Source of the DNA: Hyphomicrobiales bacterium
GTDB lineage: Bacteria > Pseudomonadota > Alphaproteobacteria > Rhizobiales > Rhizobiaceae
Assembly: GCA_900471485.1 (NCBI GenBank)
Contig: UCEU01000025.1
Location: 1 to 55,132 of the forward strand
Direction: 5' to 3'
Length of the DNA: 55,132 nucleotides
A program made the translations under genes and the position numbers. A model generated the notes under the pieces. That model was not told the origin of the DNA, did no database searches, and saw only the letters and a program-made list of their open reading frames with translations. Positions 52,967-55,132 of the stretch are shown here, in pieces; within the stretch, counting starts at the first letter, position 1; every line of letters starts with the position of its first letter.

Positions 52967-53028
52967 ATTCGCAGTGACTTGAATTCGCAGTGACATGAAC
53001 TTGTAATCCGGCTCCCTCGGGAGCCGGA
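52967..53028. repeat. Tandem 16-base repeat and palindromic hairpin after gguB
   Basis: ATTCGCAGTGAC occurs at 52967-52978 and 52983-52994 (16-base unit). Then 53007-53028 is a perfect palindrome (TCCGGCTCCC, TC, GGGAGCCGGA). The hairpin lacks a T run and may be a processing site between gguB and gguC. Confidence 0.6.
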
Positions 53029-53062
53029 ATGGCGGAGCACATTCCGCGCAATCGAAAGAAGG

Positions 53063-54067
53063 ATGAAGGCCGTGCTTATTTCGCAGATCAAGGGTTCGAA
53101 CGGAGAGATCGTCGTCGCCGTGCGCGAGCCGGGCGGTACCGCGAAAGCCGTCAACAATGCAGGCAGCGTCTATGCGCTCGCCATGGAAGCCGCGAACGCC
53201 GGCAAGTCGCTGGTATCGGTGATCGAAGCGCATGGCCTCGGCGATGCCGTCGATCTCGAAAAGGCTTATGCCGAAGGCCGCTTCCTGGCCCCGATGACGC
53301 ATCCCGACGCGGCGCACCTGCACCTGACGGGCACGGGCCTGACGCATCTCGGCTCCGCCGCGACGCGTGACAGCATGCACAAGAAGACCTCCGAGGCCGC
53401 AGAAGAGACGCTCACGGACTCGATGAAGATGTTCAAGATGGGCCTTGAGAACGGCAAGCCGAAGGCCTGCGAAAAGGGCGTTCAGCCCGAGTGGTTCTAC
53501 AAGGGCAACGGCTATGGCACCGCGGCTCCTGGTGCAGCACTCGTCTCGCCGTCGTTTGCGCTCGACGGCGGCGAAGAGCCGGAGATGGCAGGTATCTACG
53601 TGATCGCAGAGGACGGCACGCCGTTCCGTATCGGTTTCGCGCTCTCCAACGAGTTTTCCGACCACGTCACCGAGCGCCAGAATTATCTCTACCTCGCGCA
53701 TTCCAAGCTGCGTCCGGCAAGCTTCGGCCCCGAGATCCGCATCGGCGCTGCGCCTGACGATATCCGCGGCACCTCGCGCATCAAGCGCGGCGATAAGGTG
53801 ATATTCGAGAAGCCCTTCCTGTCGGGCGAGGCGAACATGTCGCACACCTTCGCCAACCTCGAATACCACCACTTCAAGTACGGCTTGTTCCGGGTCCCCG
53901 GCGACGTTCACGTCCACATGTTCGGCACGGCGACGCTGTCTTTCGCCGAAGGCATCAAGACGGAAGAGGGCGACGTGTTCGAGATCGAGGTTGCGGAATT
54001 CGGCCTGCCGCTGCGCAATCCGCTGAAGATCGACGCCGAAGAAGAGATCGTCGTCAAGCAGCTCTGA
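53063..54067 (+). CDS. gguC: GguC / AraD1-type FAH-family protein
   Basis: 334 residues of the fumarylacetoacetase-hydrolase-like group called GguC or AraD1. It has acidic metal-binding residues in a beta-rich C-terminal half (GTAAPGAALVSPSFALDGGE; RIGFALSNEFSDHV; EGDVFEIEVAEFGLPLRNPL). Linked with ChvE/GguAB and a semialdehyde dehydrogenase, it likely acts on a 2-keto-3-deoxy sugar acid from arabinose or galactose oxidation. AGAAGG abuts ATG 53063, so GTG 53072 may be the true start. Confidence 0.88.
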   Translation: MKAVLISQIKGSNGEIVVAVREPGGTAKAVNNAGSVYALAMEAANAGKSLVSVIEAHGLGDAVDLEKAYAEGRFLAPMTHPDAAHLHLTGTGLTHLGSAATRDSMHKKTSEAAEETLTDSMKMFKMGLENGKPKACEKGVQPEWFYKGNGYGTAAPGAALVSPSFALDGGEEPEMAGIYVIAEDGTPFRIGFALSNEFSDHVTERQNYLYLAHSKLRPASFGPEIRIGAAPDDIRGTSRIKRGDKVIFEKPFLSGEANMSHTFANLEYHHFKYGLFRVPGDVHVHMFGTATLSFAEGIKTEEGDVFEIEVAEFGLPLRNPLKIDAEEEIVVKQL

Positions 54068-54074
54068 GTTCGGG

Positions 54075-54106
54075 TGGCCCGGCAGCATCAACGACCGGGC
54101 CATTTT
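54075..54106 (+). terminator. Hairpin with T run after gguC
   Basis: TGGCCCGG and CCGGGCCA form an 8-bp stem around a 12-base loop, followed by TTTT. It lies between gguC and the aldehyde dehydrogenase gene. Confidence 0.65.
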
Positions 54107-54130
54107 CACAAGCGTTAGAGGAGGCAACCC

Positions 54131-55132
54131 ATGACCATTTATCAGAACCTGATCGGCGGCGAATGGGTCGGCGCCAACGCGACGAAGAACATCAATCCGT
54201 CCGATACGAACGAAGTCGTCGGCCTCTATGCCGATGGTTCGGCCGAAGACACCAGGAACGCCATTGCCGCCGCCAAGGCCGCATTCCCGGCATGGTCGCG
54301 CTCCGGCATCTGGGAACGCCACGTCATCCTGAAGAAAACAGGCGACGAGATCATGGCGCGCAAGGACGAGCTCGGCGCGCTGCTTGCCCGCGAGGAGGGC
54401 AAGACCCTTCCGGAAGCGATCGGGGAGACCATCCGCGCCAGCCAGATCTTCGAATTCTTCGCGGGCGAAGTTCTGCGCCTTGCCGGCGAAACCATTCCTT
54501 CCGTGCGCCCCAACATCGGCGTCGAGATCACCCGAGACCCGCTCGGCGTCATCGGCATCATCACGCCCTGGAACTTCCCGATCGCCATTCCGGCCTGGAA
54601 GATCGCGCCGGCGCTCTGTTACGGCAACACCATCGTCTTCAAGCCGGCGGAACTCGTTCCTGCCTGCTCCTGGGCGATCGTCGATATCCTGAACCGTGCG
54701 GGCCTACCGCAGGGTGTGCTGAACCTCGTCATGGGCAAGGGCTCGGTCGTCGGCCAGGCCATGCTCGACAGCCCCGATGTCGCGGGCATCACCTTCACCG
54801 GCTCCACCGGTACCGGCAAGCGCGTCGCGGCGTCCTCGATTGAACATAACCGCAAGTTCCAGCTGGAAATGGGCGGCAAGAACCCGATGGTGGTTCTCGA
54901 CGACGCCGACCTCAACGTCGCCGTCGAAGCCGCCGCCAATTCCGGCTTCTTCTCGACCGGCCAGCGCTGCACGGCCTCGTCGCGTCTGATCGTCACTGAA
55001 GGCATCCATGACAAGTTCGTGGCGGCGCTGACCGCCAAGCTCGAGACGCTTGTCGTCGACAACGCCATGAAATCCGGCACGCATATCGGCCCTGTTGTCG
55101 ATGAGCGCCAGTTGAAGACCGACACCGACTAT
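54131..55132 (+). CDS. Aldehyde dehydrogenase, probably 2-ketoglutaric semialdehyde dehydrogenase (partial)
   Basis: 334 residues visible, cut by the right edge. NAD-dependent ALDH marks are IITPWNFPIAIPAWK, FTGSTGTGKR, LEMGGKNPMVV (general base Glu) and GQRCTASSR (nucleophile Cys). In sugar-acid pathways it oxidises 2-ketoglutaric semialdehyde to 2-ketoglutarate, which fits its place after gguC. AGAGGAGGCAACCC gives a very strong ribosome site. Confidence 0.9.
   Translation, partial: MTIYQNLIGGEWVGANATKNINPSDTNEVVGLYADGSAEDTRNAIAAAKAAFPAWSRSGIWERHVILKKTGDEIMARKDELGALLAREEGKTLPEAIGETIRASQIFEFFAGEVLRLAGETIPSVRPNIGVEITRDPLGVIGIITPWNFPIAIPAWKIAPALCYGNTIVFKPAELVPACSWAIVDILNRAGLPQGVLNLVMGKGSVVGQAMLDSPDVAGITFTGSTGTGKRVAASSIEHNRKFQLEMGGKNPMVVLDDADLNVAVEAAANSGFFSTGQRCTASSRLIVTEGIHDKFVAALTAKLETLVVDNAMKSGTHIGPVVDERQLKTDTDY

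Noticed and set aside
52448..54322. 624-residue minus-strand frame across gguB and gguC
   Set aside because: Antisense shadow; both plus-strand genes are well-known transporter and FAH-family genes.

Overview
The window is chromosomal DNA of a Rhizobiaceae bacterium (Agrobacterium/Rhizobium type). The evidence is the gbpR-chvE-gguA-gguB-gguC locus at the right end, the rhizobial style of its xyl-type sugar transporter and idhA-like inositol dehydrogenase, CtrA-type boxes, and high-GC codon use. It is mostly ordinary core genome, with one unusual surface-protein locus and one integrated mobile element.

Layout. (1) 1-9.9 kb: start of a divergent lipoprotein gene; an overlapping MarR / FUSC efflux / DUF1656 / HlyD operon (aaeXAB-like); a nucleotide cyclase; a GNAT acetyltransferase; a LysR regulator diverging from an MFS transporter and an aldo/keto reductase; an ArsR-AHSA1 pair. 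(2) 10.2-14.1 kb: a chemoreceptor, a PilZ-like gene with a small membrane protein, and an orphan FliN/SpoA protein, with CtrA-type boxes. (3) 14.1-23.5 kb, all on the minus strand: UDP-galactopyranose mutase (glf), a TPR-OGT/SPINDLY-type glycosyltransferase, a 1143-residue protein built from 142 octapeptides without one indel, and a HAD-domain protein. The octads are nested in a 136-residue super-repeat of exactly 17 octads. Together these suggest a glycosylated Ser/Thr-rich surface or filament protein and its modifying enzymes. (4) 23.6-26.1 kb: a GFA protein, a universal stress protein, then an AT-richer segment with PadR plus a sugar transferase and the tail of a dead transposase.

(5) 26,100-39,364: a 13.2-kb integrative element in tRNA-Arg(CCG). 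It is bounded by a 17-bp direct repeat (att) that includes the tRNA 3' end. It carries a tyrosine integrase at the tRNA side, a serine recombinase, a run of small overlapping phage-like genes, a large virion-like protein with no visible capsid, portal or terminase gene, and at the far att end a two-gene nuclease cassette: a zinc-ribbon plus PD-(D/E)xK-like 826-residue protein and an HNH protein. I read the cassette as candidate anti-phage cargo and the whole as a candidate phage satellite or decayed prophage.

(6) 39.5-55.1 kb: xylose-type ABC transporter (xylFHG-like) with a divergent ROK regulator and a clear palindromic operator; an acyltransferase; inositol 2-dehydrogenase; two small proteins; then gbpR divergent from chvE-gguAB-gguC and an aldehyde dehydrogenase that runs off the end. 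These last genes form a sugar uptake and sugar-acid oxidation module.

Product names come from reading motifs and family resemblance by eye. No database search was made.
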